6,975 nt of DNA from Ktedonobacterales bacterium (GCA_025450405.1 JANWHL010000154.1:1-6975), one strand, 5' to 3'; counted from the stretch's first letter, positions 1 to 6,315 are shown. Translations and numbers: made by a program. The notes: a model not told the origin generated them from the letters alone.

Positions 1-834
1 ATGTCCGCGGTTGAGGGTGTCGAGCAGCGCGGGTTCGTCCACGACCCCTCCGCGCGCGCAGTTGATGATCCTCGCGCCGGGGCGCATCAGTGCCAGCTCG
101 TCGGCTCCGAGCAGGCCCCGCGTGCCAGAGGTCAGCGAGGTGTGGACAGTCACGAAGTCGGCCTGGGCCAACAGGTCCTCTAGGGGTAGTAGCTCGCAGT
201 TGAGCTTGCGCGCCGTCTCGGGCGCGGCATACGGATCGGAGGCGACCAGACGCATTCCCAGGCCCCCATCGCCAGCGCGGCGGGCGACCTCGGCGCCGAC
301 CTTGCCCAGGCCCACGATGCCGAGCGTCTTTCCGCGTATCTCCACCCCGACGAAGCGTGCGCGCCGCCAGCGCCCGGCCCGCAAATCCGCGTCCGCTTCC
401 GGGATGTGCCGGGCGAGCGCCAGCAACATGGCCACGGTGTGCTCGGCGGCGGCGGCGATGTTGCCGGTGGGCGAGTTGACGACGACCACGCCGTGTCGGG
501 TGGCGGCTTCGACGTCGATGTTGTCCACGCCGACACCGGCGCGGGCTACCACACGTAGCCGCTTCCCCGCCGCCAGCGCATCCGCCGTCACGCGCGTTTC
601 TGAGCGCACCACGACGGCGTCGTACTCACCGATGACGCTGGCCAAGCCCTCGGCGCCCAGCCCGTGGCGCTCGTCCACCGCCGCGAAACGGCGAAGGTAG
701 TCCACGCCCTCCGCCGCCACTGGATCGGCCACCAGCACGCGGGGCCGAGCCGTGTCCACCGCCGCGTCGGGCGTGGCCTCCTTCGCGCTGGTCGTGTTTG
801 GCGCGCTCGCGCGCGCGCCCGTGTGCCGCCCCAC
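1..834 (-). CDS. serA: D-3-phosphoglycerate dehydrogenase, N-terminal 278 residues (3' end cut by window edge)
   Basis: This enzyme oxidises 3-phosphoglycerate to 3-phosphohydroxypyruvate with NAD+, the first committed step of serine synthesis in the cytoplasm. Visible parts, numbered from the GTG at 834, are the start of the substrate-binding domain (VLVADP near residues 33-38), the AGVGVDNID segment near 119-127 and PTGNIAAAAEHT near 142-153. The Rossmann motif G175-L-G177-K-V-G180 follows, with D200 (SDPY) at the adenosine-binding position. The NCARGG motif carries the catalytic arginine, R261. The catalytic Glu and His and any ACT domain lie beyond the left edge. The GTG at 834 was chosen because GGAAGGGG ends 7 nt before it. 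It gives about 30 residues of poorly conserved leader, and most family members start within a few residues of VLVADP. In-frame GTGs at 759, 738 and 732 are alternatives. A perfect AAGGAGG lies at 783-777, but 17 nt from the first of these. The gene is 81 bp downstream of an aminotransferase gene and probably shares its transcript. Confidence 0.95.
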   Translation of the reverse strand, partial: MGRHTGARASAPNTTSAKEATPDAAVDTARPRVLVADPVAAEGVDYLRRFAAVDERHGLGAEGLASVIGEYDAVVVRSETRVTADALAAGKRLRVVARAGVGVDNIDVEAATRHGVVVVNSPTGNIAAAAEHTVAMLLALARHIPEADADLRAGRWRRARFVGVEIRGKTLGIVGLGKVGAEVARRAGDGGLGMRLVASDPYAAPETARKLNCELLPLEDLLAQADFVTVHTSLTSGTRGLLGADELALMRPGARIINCARGGVVDEPALLDTLNRGH

Positions 835-841
835 GCCGTAT

Positions 842-849
842 CCCCTTCC
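842..849 (-). promoter_or_regulatory. Ribosome binding site for serA (GTG start)
   Basis: GGAAGGGG on the minus strand ends 7 nt before the GTG at 834-832. It is the main reason for choosing that start over in-frame GTG codons further in. The match to the anti-Shine-Dalgarno sequence is good but not perfect, so the start is only moderately secure. Confidence 0.45.
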
Positions 850-873
850 AGCATAGGTCTCACGTTGCCATGA

Positions 874-902
874 CACCCGCGGGTGCCAGGCGCCTGGAAC
901 CC
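874..902 (-). repeat. Two abutting 12-bp palindromes between aminotransferase and serA
   Basis: CACCCGCGGGTG (874-885) and CCAGGCGCCTGG (886-897) are both perfect palindromes and touch without a spacer. The second extends to an imperfect inverted repeat over 881-902, with GGGT and ACCC flanking one mismatch on each side. The two possible hairpins share 881-885, so in RNA they would exclude each other. They lie in the 81-bp gap upstream of serA. No T-run follows on the minus strand, so a simple intrinsic terminator is unlikely. An operator or a translational control element is possible. That is inference, and chance palindromes are more likely in GC-rich DNA. Confidence 0.4.
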
Positions 903-915
903 CTCACGATACCAT

Positions 916-2058
916 TCAGTCCGCGGCGGATGGTCCCGGGCCGCGCGCCGACACGGGTGCGGGCGGGGTATGACCCAGTTCCGCGAGCTGACGGCCCAAC
1001 GCGTCCATGGCCGCCGCGACCTCTGGCTCGTGCGCGTAGCCCATGTGCCCGATGCGCACGATGTGGCCTTCCAGCCGGTCCTGTCCACCGCCGATGATGA
1101 CCTCCTCACGCTCGCGCAGGGCCCTGATGAGCGTCTTGCCATCAATCCCATCGGGCACGCTGATGGCGGTCACGGTGTCGGAGGCGTGCGCTGGATCGGC
1201 GAAGAGCGCCAGACCCAGCTCGCGCGCGCGCCGGCGAGTCAGCTCGCCCAGCGCGTGGTGGCGGGCCAGGATGGCCTCGCGCCCCTCGGCGGCCATCATC
1301 TCCAGTGCGACGTCCAGCGCCTGATAGAGCCCAACCGGCGGCGTATACGGAGTCTGCCACTTCTCCAGCGAGCGGCGCGCGCCGCGGAAATCCCAATAGG
1401 CACGGGGCAGTCGCGCCGTCTCCGCGGCTGCCCAGGCGCGCGGTCCAACGCCGATGAGCGCGAGGCCGGGCGGGATCATCCAGCCCTTTTGAGACCCACT
1501 GAAGACCACATCGAGGTCCCAGGCGTCCATCCGCAGGTCGACGCAAGACAGCGAACTGACGGCATCCACCACGATCAGCATGTCTGGCCGCCGCGCGCGA
1601 ACGGCCTTCGCCAATGCGCGCACGTCTTGCGTCACGCCGGTGGAAGTCTCGTTGTGCGTGAGCAGGACACCGCGCACGTCTGGAAGGCTATCCAGCCGGG
1701 CCGCGAGCGTGGCGGGATCGGCGACTTGTCCCCAGGTGACATCGAGCCGCTCGACGCGCAGTCCGAACGCTTCGGCGATCTGCGCCAACCGACGCCCAAA
1801 GACACCGGCCACGACCGCGAGCACCTGATCGCCCGGCGAGAAGAGATTGACGAGGCTGGCCTCCATCGCCCCTGTCCCCGCCGAGGGAAAGCCAAGCACG
1901 GGGTGTTCGGTCTGGAAGAAGTGCTGGAGGCGTTCGGTCACATGGCGCAGGATAGCGGCGAATTCCGGCCCGCGGTGATTGATCATGGGTCGCGCCAGCG
2001 CCTCGGCCACCTGGGGCGGGATCGGCGTTGGACCGGGGATGCGCAGATTCTGGCTCAT
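916..2058 (-). CDS. Class V PLP aminotransferase, alanine-glyoxylate / serine-pyruvate type
   Basis: This fold-type I PLP enzyme of 380 residues moves an amino group between small amino acids and 2-oxo acids. Numbered from ATG 2058, it shows an N-terminal IPGPTPIPP segment typical of the family, the phosphate-binding GTGAMEAS (61-68), HNETSTG (135-141), D165 in VVDAVSS that contacts the pyridine nitrogen, and the Schiff-base lysine K191 in SGSQKG. R335 in VRIGHMG probably binds the substrate carboxylate. The frame is open further upstream to ATG 2136, but the extra 26 residues look unlike the family. ATG 2058 follows GGAAGG by 10 nt and puts IPGPTP where it belongs. serA lies 81 bp downstream on the same strand, and a near-consensus promoter sits about 145 bp upstream. 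The pairing suggests the enzyme makes phosphoserine, or serine and glycine by a related transamination. The sequence alone cannot decide among phosphoserine, serine-pyruvate and alanine-glyoxylate activity. Confidence 0.92.
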   Translation of the reverse strand: MSQNLRIPGPTPIPPQVAEALARPMINHRGPEFAAILRHVTERLQHFFQTEHPVLGFPSAGTGAMEASLVNLFSPGDQVLAVVAGVFGRRLAQIAEAFGLRVERLDVTWGQVADPATLAARLDSLPDVRGVLLTHNETSTGVTQDVRALAKAVRARRPDMLIVVDAVSSLSCVDLRMDAWDLDVVFSGSQKGWMIPPGLALIGVGPRAWAAAETARLPRAYWDFRGARRSLEKWQTPYTPPVGLYQALDVALEMMAAEGREAILARHHALGELTRRRARELGLALFADPAHASDTVTAISVPDGIDGKTLIRALREREEVIIGGGQDRLEGHIVRIGHMGYAHEPEVAAAMDALGRQLAELGHTPPAPVSARGPGPSAAD

Positions 2059-2087
2059 GTTAGACGTGCCTTCCATTGGTCGCCCCC

Positions 2088-2101
2088 GCGCCAATTGGCG
2101 C
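2088..2101. repeat. Perfect 14-bp palindrome in the aminotransferase leader
   Basis: GCGCCAATTGGCGC reads the same on both strands. It lies between the predicted transcription start (about 2195) and the ATG at 2058. A related half-site, CCATTGG, occurs 10 bp closer to the gene at 2073-2079. The AT core flanked by GC arms resembles a dimeric repressor operator. No regulator gene is present in the window, so this role is inference. Confidence 0.4.
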
Positions 2102-2158
2102 CGGCCGCACGAAAGCGACGGGACGCTGTTGCGCATGCCGCGCGCGGAGTCTACGCGC

Positions 2159-2175
2159 CGCTCCTGAGGGGAGCG
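2159..2175 (-). other. Small stem-loop near the 5' end of the aminotransferase transcript
   Basis: On the minus strand CGCTCC pairs with GGAGCG across a 5-nt loop (CCTCA). It would form about 20 nt after the predicted transcription start. No T-run follows, so it is not a standard terminator. It could be an mRNA-stabilising 5' hairpin or part of a leader structure. I recognise no riboswitch class in this leader. Confidence 0.3.
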
Positions 2176-2201
2176 CCGGTGCCAGACCCCTGCCCTTGCA
2201 G

Positions 2202-2230
2202 AGTATAAGGACCGGGCTGGAGCGTGTCAA
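2202..2230 (-). promoter_or_regulatory. Sigma-70 type promoter for the aminotransferase-serA operon
   Basis: On the minus strand the -35 box is TTGACA (2230-2225, perfect), followed by a 17-bp spacer and the -10 box TATACT (2207-2202, five of six matches). Transcription would start near 2195, giving a leader of about 137 nt before ATG 2058. The -35 box is 41 bp past the stop codon of the upstream cysteine-desulfurase-like gene, so the serine genes have their own promoter. No clear terminator for the upstream gene is visible in between, only a GC-rich 8-bp palindrome without a T-run. Confidence 0.75.
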
Positions 2231-2271
2231 AGGGAGCAACCCGGCCGGCCCGGTCGCCCGGTATCGAATGG

Positions 2272-3570
2272 TTACTGGGCCACGATCGCGCGCAGGGCAT
2301 CGACCACGCGCTCCACTTCGTCGGGCGTGTTGTAATGCGCCATCCCCAACCGCAGTGCGCCGCCAGTCGCTTCGAGCCCGAGCCGCTCCATCACCGCCAG
2401 CGCGTAATAGTTGCCGTCCCAGGCGAAGATGCCGCGCTCGCCCAGGGCCGCGGCGAGCGCACGCGGGGAGTGGCCGTCGACCGTCAACGCCACGGTCGGC
2501 ACGCGGCGGGGGAGATCCGCCGGCGCGGTGAGGCCGTAGATATGGACGCCAGGGAGCGTGCGAAGGCCGTCCAACAGGCGGGCGGCGAGCATGCGCTCGT
2601 ACATCTGGATGGCGGCAAGGGCGGTGTGAAGGGCGAGCCGGCGGCCGGTCATGCCAGCGAACTCGCTGGCGTGAGCGGCCCCGTGGTCATGGCCAAGAGC
2701 GGCCAGATACTCGAGCGTGCCCAAGAGGCCCGCGAGGCACTCGTGGTTCTGCGTGCCCGTCTCCCATTTGCCCGGTGGGTCGTCGGTGGCTGGGCGGACC
2801 TTGTACGCTGGTAGGCTTTCGAGCAGTGGGAGGCGTCCGTATAGTACGCCGAGATGCGGGCCGAAGAACTTGTAGGCGGAGCAGGCGAGGAAATCGCAGC
2901 CGAGCTCCTGGACGTCGATAGGTCCGTGTGGGGCGTACTGAACGGCGTCGACGAAGGCGAGGGCGCCCACCTCGTGAGCCCAGCGTGTGGCCGTGGCAAC
3001 ATCGTTGATCGTCCCGACCGCGTTCGACGCGTAGCCGACGGCAACGACTTTCGTCCGCTCGGTGATCTGCGCGCGCAGGTCGGCCATGTCCAGGGTGCAG
3101 GTAGCGGGGTCGAAGTTCGCCACGTGGACGACCGCGCCGCGCTCCTCCTGGAGAGCGAGCCAGGGGGCTATGTTGGCGTCGTGGTCCAGGGCGGTGACGA
3201 CGAGCTCGTCGCCGGGTCGCAGCGTGCGCCCAATGGCGCGGCTGAGCGCGAAGGTGAGGGTGGTCATGTTGGGGCCGAAGACGATCTCGCGCGCATCGGC
3301 GGCGTTTAGGAGGTCGGCCACCGCCGCGTGCGTCTCGTCCAGCATCGCGACAGTGCGCTCGCTGGTGAGGTAGGCACCATAGGTATTGGCGTTGGCGGTG
3401 GTCAAGTAGCGCATGATCGCGTCGAGGCACTGTTGGGCCACCTGTGTGCCGCCCGGATTGTCAAAGTAGACGGCCGGTGCGTCATTGACCAGCAGACCCA
3501 GCGATGGAAACGACGCGCGGATCACTTCCAAGTTGAGCGTCGTGGGATGCGGAGCGGCGTTGGTCGTCAC
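2272..3570 (-). CDS. Cysteine-desulfurase-like class V PLP protein lacking the catalytic cysteine
   Basis: This 432-residue fold-type I PLP enzyme resembles the SufS-like subgroup usually named cysteine desulfurase-like protein (VC1184 type). Visible features are YFDNPGG (35-41), GPNMTT (99-104) for PLP phosphate, H130 in DHDANIAPW that stacks on PLP, D208 in FVDAVQYAPHG, the Schiff-base lysine K234 in SAYKFFGPH, and R407 near the C-terminus in LRLGMAHYNT. In true SufS/CsdA enzymes a loop with a GxHCAQ-like motif carries the persulfide cysteine. Here the equivalent place, about 380-390, reads GIFAWDGNYYA with no cysteine. The four cysteines present (48, 158, 225/230 region, 278) are elsewhere. 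Desulfurase activity is therefore doubtful, and the real substrate is unknown. The start is GTG 3570, with GGAGGA 5 nt before it. The gene has its own upstream region, divergent from the hydrolase gene, and no Suf or Isc partners are nearby. Confidence 0.93.
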   Translation of the reverse strand: MTTNAAPHPTTLNLEVIRASFPSLGLLVNDAPAVYFDNPGGTQVAQQCLDAIMRYLTTANANTYGAYLTSERTVAMLDETHAAVADLLNAADAREIVFGPNMTTLTFALSRAIGRTLRPGDELVVTALDHDANIAPWLALQEERGAVVHVANFDPATCTLDMADLRAQITERTKVVAVGYASNAVGTINDVATATRWAHEVGALAFVDAVQYAPHGPIDVQELGCDFLACSAYKFFGPHLGVLYGRLPLLESLPAYKVRPATDDPPGKWETGTQNHECLAGLLGTLEYLAALGHDHGAAHASEFAGMTGRRLALHTALAAIQMYERMLAARLLDGLRTLPGVHIYGLTAPADLPRRVPTVALTVDGHSPRALAAALGERGIFAWDGNYYALAVMERLGLEATGGALRLGMAHYNTPDEVERVVDALRAIVAQ

Positions 3571-3575
3571 GGTGG

Positions 3576-3581
3576 TCCTCC
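3576..3581 (-). promoter_or_regulatory. Strong ribosome binding site fixing the GTG start of the PLP protein
   Basis: GGAGGA on the minus strand ends 5 nt before the GTG at 3570-3568. No ATG lies nearby in frame, so this site supports a GTG start with good confidence. Confidence 0.75.
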
Positions 3582-3611
3582 AATGGCGAGTGGGACGGTC
3601 CAGACTGCCTC

Positions 3612-3620
3612 AAGATATCA
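3612..3620 (-). promoter_or_regulatory. Possible extended -10 promoter for the cysteine-desulfurase-like gene
   Basis: On the minus strand TGATATCTT fits an extended -10 element (TG, one base, then TATCTT with four of six matches). The region 17 bp upstream (TATCAA) is a poor -35 box. Transcription would start near 3605, leaving a leader of about 35 nt. This is the best candidate in the divergent region for this strand, but it is weak. Confidence 0.3.
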
Positions 3621-3709
3621 CTTCCCTCTCGGGCTTGATAGACTTTGGCTTTACCATCCCTGACCGGTCGCGGGTTGGTGTTTGCGTGCACCCCCATCGG
3701 CGGGCGCGG

Positions 3710-3738
3710 TTGACAGGGGGCGCCTGGGCTGGTTGAAT
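3710..3738 (+). promoter_or_regulatory. Sigma-70 type promoter for hydrolase-hisS-VOC
   Basis: The -35 box is a perfect TTGACA (3710-3715). A 17-bp spacer leads to TTGAAT (3733-3738, four of six matches), preceded by an extended -10 TG at 3730-3731. The start would be near 3745, giving a leader of about 38 nt before ATG 3783. The rest of the divergent gap (3571-3782) shows only a short GACCGGTC palindrome at 3662-3669. Confidence 0.65.
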
Positions 3739-3782
3739 GGAGGGGGTCGATCGCGGGGAACTGGTGGAAGCGAGGGGCAGAC

Positions 3783-4817
3783 ATGGGGCGAGATGAGCGG
3801 ATGCCGGCAATGGACGCGGACACGGACCTGGGCACAGCGGCGCGGCCCTGGCTACTGGCGGCGCTGGGCGCGGCGGCGGGGCTTGGAGCGCTCGCCGCCG
3901 CGAACCGGATCATCGCCATGTCGGCTGGCGAGCTCTATAACGTGCTCGAAGGCGATGAGGGCCGCTACGCCTGGGAGCATGGCGACATCGCCTACACCGT
4001 GCGCGGGCGTGGGGCACCGCTCGTGTTGCTCCACGGTATCTACGCGGGGGCGTCCTCGTTTGAGTATCGGCGCGTCTTTGACGCGCTCAGCCAGACGCAC
4101 CGCGTCTACGCGCCCGATCTGCTGGGCTTCGGTCTTTCGGCGCGGCCGCCAGTCGTGTACACGCCGGAGCTGTATATCCAACTGATGCTGGACTTCGCGC
4201 GTCAGGTGATGGGGGCGGCCGACAATCCGGTCTCGGTGGTGGCGTCGTCGCTCGCCGCGAGCTATGCCATCCGCGCGGCGGCGGAGCAGCCGCGGCTCTT
4301 CGAGCGACTGGTGCTCATCGAGCCGGTGGGGATCGACATGGACGGGTCAATCCGGCCCACCCCGATCGCTCCACTGATGCGGCGTCTGCTCCGCACGCCG
4401 TTGATCGGGCAGGGCATTTACAACGTCGCCAGCTCACGGCGGAGCATGGGCTATTTCCTGCGGCACGCGGTGTACGCCGACCGGGCGGCAGTGACGAGCG
4501 GGCTGGTGGACTACTACTACACCGCGGCGCACCAGGATGGGGCGCGATACGCGCCCGCGAGCTTCATCAGCGGCGCGCTCGACACGCCGGTGGCCGCGGA
4601 TTATGCTGAGCTGCGCCAGCTGATCTTGCTGGTTTGGGGCAAGGATTCGAAGGTGGCGCCGCTCGACCAGGCGAAGGCATTCCGCCAGTCGAATCCGCGC
4701 GCGGAGATACGCGTGCTCGATTGCGGGGCGCTGCCGCAGGTGGAGAGGCCAGACGAGTTCGTGAGTGAGGTGACGGCGTGGCTCCGGGCGGGGACCCGGC
4801 CGCGCGCGAACGGCTGA
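3783..4817 (+). CDS. Alpha/beta-hydrolase-fold protein with N-terminal membrane segment and degraded triad
   Basis: This 344-residue protein is of the alpha/beta hydrolase superfamily. Residues 23-46 form a hydrophobic Ala/Leu/Gly-rich helix that could be a membrane anchor or uncleaved signal. The fold begins near residue 66, with LVLLHG (80-85; oxyanion-hole region), the YAPDLLGFGLS strand-loop (109-119), a nucleophile elbow ASSLA (154-158; S156 as nucleophile), a lid region of about 190-260, and WGKDSKVAP (285-293) with D288 as the likely acid. The position normally holding the catalytic His, in a motif like CGHxPQxExP, reads CGALPQVERP, so A316 replaces His. The elbow also lacks the usual flanking glycines. 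Classic esterase or epoxide-hydrolase chemistry is therefore uncertain. ATG 3783 was chosen because GAGGGG lies 5 nt upstream. In-frame ATGs at 3801 and 3810 are possible. It is probably the first gene of a transcript with hisS. The substrate is unknown. Confidence 0.88.
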   Translation: MGRDERMPAMDADTDLGTAARPWLLAALGAAAGLGALAAANRIIAMSAGELYNVLEGDEGRYAWEHGDIAYTVRGRGAPLVLLHGIYAGASSFEYRRVFDALSQTHRVYAPDLLGFGLSARPPVVYTPELYIQLMLDFARQVMGAADNPVSVVASSLAASYAIRAAAEQPRLFERLVLIEPVGIDMDGSIRPTPIAPLMRRLLRTPLIGQGIYNVASSRRSMGYFLRHAVYADRAAVTSGLVDYYYTAAHQDGARYAPASFISGALDTPVAADYAELRQLILLVWGKDSKVAPLDQAKAFRQSNPRAEIRVLDCGALPQVERPDEFVSEVTAWLRAGTRPRANG

Positions 4818-4844
4818 TGCAGGCAGCCGCAAGGACAGCTGACC

Positions 4845-4852
4845 GGAGGGAG
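4845..4852 (+). promoter_or_regulatory. Ribosome binding site fixing a TTG start for hisS
   Basis: GGAGGGAG ends 6 nt before TTG 4859. Neither the in-frame ATG at 4817, which overlaps the hydrolase stop as TGATG, nor the GTG at 4778 has an equally good site. The TTG also gives the short N-terminal tail expected before the PKGTRDFLP motif. Confidence 0.7.
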
Positions 4853-4858
4853 AAGGCT

Positions 4859-6262
4859 TTGGCGAAAACGCCGCCCCTACCGCCCAAAGGCACGCGGGAT
4901 TTTTTGCCGCGCGATCTCGTGCGCCGGAATCGCGTCTTTGGGCTGCTGCGTGAGACCTTCGCGCGCTATGGCTTCGAGCCGCTCGAGACACCCGCGGTGG
5001 AACACACGGCCGTACTGGAAGGCAAGTACGGCGAGGAGGGCGACCGGCTGCTCTTCCGCGTGCTCAAGCGGGGACAGGACCTGGAGGCGGCCGAGCGTGA
5101 GGTGGCGGCGCTGGCCGAAGAGGAACGCACACCGGCGGCACTAGCGCGGTCGTTCGCGGATATGGCGATGCGCTACGACTTGACCGTGCCCTTCGCGCGG
5201 GTAGTGGCGGCGCGCCTGGCCGAGATCGCTCTTCCGTTTCGGCGCTATCAGATGCAGCCCGTATGGCGCGCGGACCGGCCGCAGCGTGGGCGCTATCGTG
5301 AGTTCTATCAGTGCGACGTGGACTGCGTCGGCAGCACCTCCATGACGGTGGAGGCGGAGATGCTGACGATGATCGAGGAAGTGTTCACCGCGCTGGGGTT
5401 CGCGGAGTTCACCATGCGTGTCAACCACCGCGGGCTGCTCGACGCCCTCATGGATGGCGTGGACGTGCCAACGGAACGCCGGTCGGCGGCACTGGGCGCA
5501 ATGGACAAACTGGACAAGATCGGCGCGGACGGGGTGCGCGAGGAACTGGGCAAACTCGGCCTCACGGACACCCGGGTGGATCGATTGATGGAGGTGCTGG
5601 GTCTCTCCGGCACACCAGGTGAGGTGGCGGGGGCGCTACGCCCATTGGTGGGTGAGGATGCTGGAGGGCAGGCGGCACTGCGCGAGGTTGGCGAGGTCTT
5701 CGACGCGCTCGCCATGATGGGCGTGTCCGCGGACCACTATGCATTCGATGTCTCGCTGGTGCGCGGGTTGGCGTACTACACTGGAGTGATCGCGGAGACC
5801 GTGGTGACGCGGCCAAAGATCGGGTCGCTGGCTGGCGGCGGGCGGTACGATCGGCTGATCGGCCAATATCTGGGACGCGAGCTGCCGTGCGTGGGATTCT
5901 CGTTCGGCGTCGAGCGCATGCTGGACGCGATGGCCGAGCTCGATCTGCTGGCGGGCGAGGCGACGACCACCACCCAGGCGCTGGTCACCCTATTCGCGCG
6001 CGAGACGGTCGGGGCGAGCTTCGCGTTGGCCGGCGAGCTGCGGCGAGCGGGTGTGCGGACCGAGGTGTATACGGACGTGAAAGAGCTGCGCCCGCAGCTG
6101 GCGTTCGCGAACAAGAAGGGCATTCCGCTGGTGGTGATCCTTGGGACCGACGAGGCGGCGCGCGGGGAGGTGACGCTCCGCGATCTGCGCGCTGGACAGC
6201 AGCGGAGTGTGCGGCGCGACGAGGTGGTGGTGGTGGCCCAAGCGATGCTGGGCGAGAGCTAA
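4859..6262 (+). CDS. hisS: Histidine-tRNA ligase (HisRS), eukaryotic/archaeal-like sequence type
   Basis: This class II aminoacyl-tRNA synthetase charges tRNA-His in the cytoplasm using ATP. From TTG 4859 it is 467 residues. Visible are PKGTRDFLP (10-18) opening the catalytic domain, and MRYDLTVPFAR (104-114), the form seen in eukaryotic-like HisRS where most bacterial enzymes have LRPEGT. Motif 2 spans about 127-155 (QPVWRADRPQRGRYREFYQCDVD), with R137, R140 and Q151. The His-binding motif RGLAYYTG (302-309) has Ala305 where RGLDYYTG is usual. GGGRYDRLIG (326-335) and motif 3 GFSFGVERM (346-354) follow. The anticodon-binding domain (about 371-467) contains TEVYTD, KKGIPLVVILG and TLRDL. The gene lies 41 bp after the hydrolase and 53 bp before the VOC gene. 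No T-box-like leader is visible. All essential catalytic motifs are present, so it should be active. A second HisRS or a HisZ paralogue elsewhere cannot be excluded. Confidence 0.95.
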   Translation: MAKTPPLPPKGTRDFLPRDLVRRNRVFGLLRETFARYGFEPLETPAVEHTAVLEGKYGEEGDRLLFRVLKRGQDLEAAEREVAALAEEERTPAALARSFADMAMRYDLTVPFARVVAARLAEIALPFRRYQMQPVWRADRPQRGRYREFYQCDVDCVGSTSMTVEAEMLTMIEEVFTALGFAEFTMRVNHRGLLDALMDGVDVPTERRSAALGAMDKLDKIGADGVREELGKLGLTDTRVDRLMEVLGLSGTPGEVAGALRPLVGEDAGGQAALREVGEVFDALAMMGVSADHYAFDVSLVRGLAYYTGVIAETVVTRPKIGSLAGGGRYDRLIGQYLGRELPCVGFSFGVERMLDAMAELDLLAGEATTTTQALVTLFARETVGASFALAGELRRAGVRTEVYTDVKELRPQLAFANKKGIPLVVILGTDEAARGEVTLRDLRAGQQRSVRRDEVVVVAQAMLGES

Positions 6263-6315
6263 TCTGCACCCGATGTTCAAGTCAGTGACCGTTTGGCGCG
6301 AGAGGAAAGCGGACT

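Noticed and set aside
11..700. Plus-strand open frame of 229 codons opposite serA
   Set aside because: Its product is Ser/Arg/Pro-rich and low in complexity, it has no ribosome site, and the opposite strand encodes unmistakable SerA motifs.
588..1151. Minus-strand frame bridging serA and the aminotransferase, with an internal ATG at 853
   Set aside because: It is out of frame with both genes and Arg-rich throughout. The ATG at 853 reads MLEGDTAW and leads into no recognisable protein.
2059..2136. 26-residue N-terminal extension of the aminotransferase from ATG 2136
   Set aside because: It is Arg-rich and unlike the family. It has no Shine-Dalgarno site, and the conserved IPGPTP segment follows ATG 2058 directly.
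883..2208. Long plus-strand open frame (441 codons) opposite the aminotransferase gene
   Set aside because: It is antisense to a clearly recognisable enzyme. Its translation is Arg/His/Gly-rich without any family motif. Such open antisense frames are expected in GC-rich genes.
2233..2262. GC-rich inverted repeat after the cysteine-desulfurase-like gene as a terminator
   Set aside because: Only CCGGCCGG is a perfect palindrome. It has no loop and no T-run follows, so an intrinsic terminator is not supported.
2224..2814. Plus-strand frame of 196 codons opposite the cysteine-desulfurase-like gene
   Set aside because: It is a shadow of the real gene, with no motif and no ribosome site.
3571..3782. 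A small gene or RNA in the divergent intergenic region
   Set aside because: Open frames here are short, cross into neighbouring genes and lack ribosome sites. Promoter elements explain the region.
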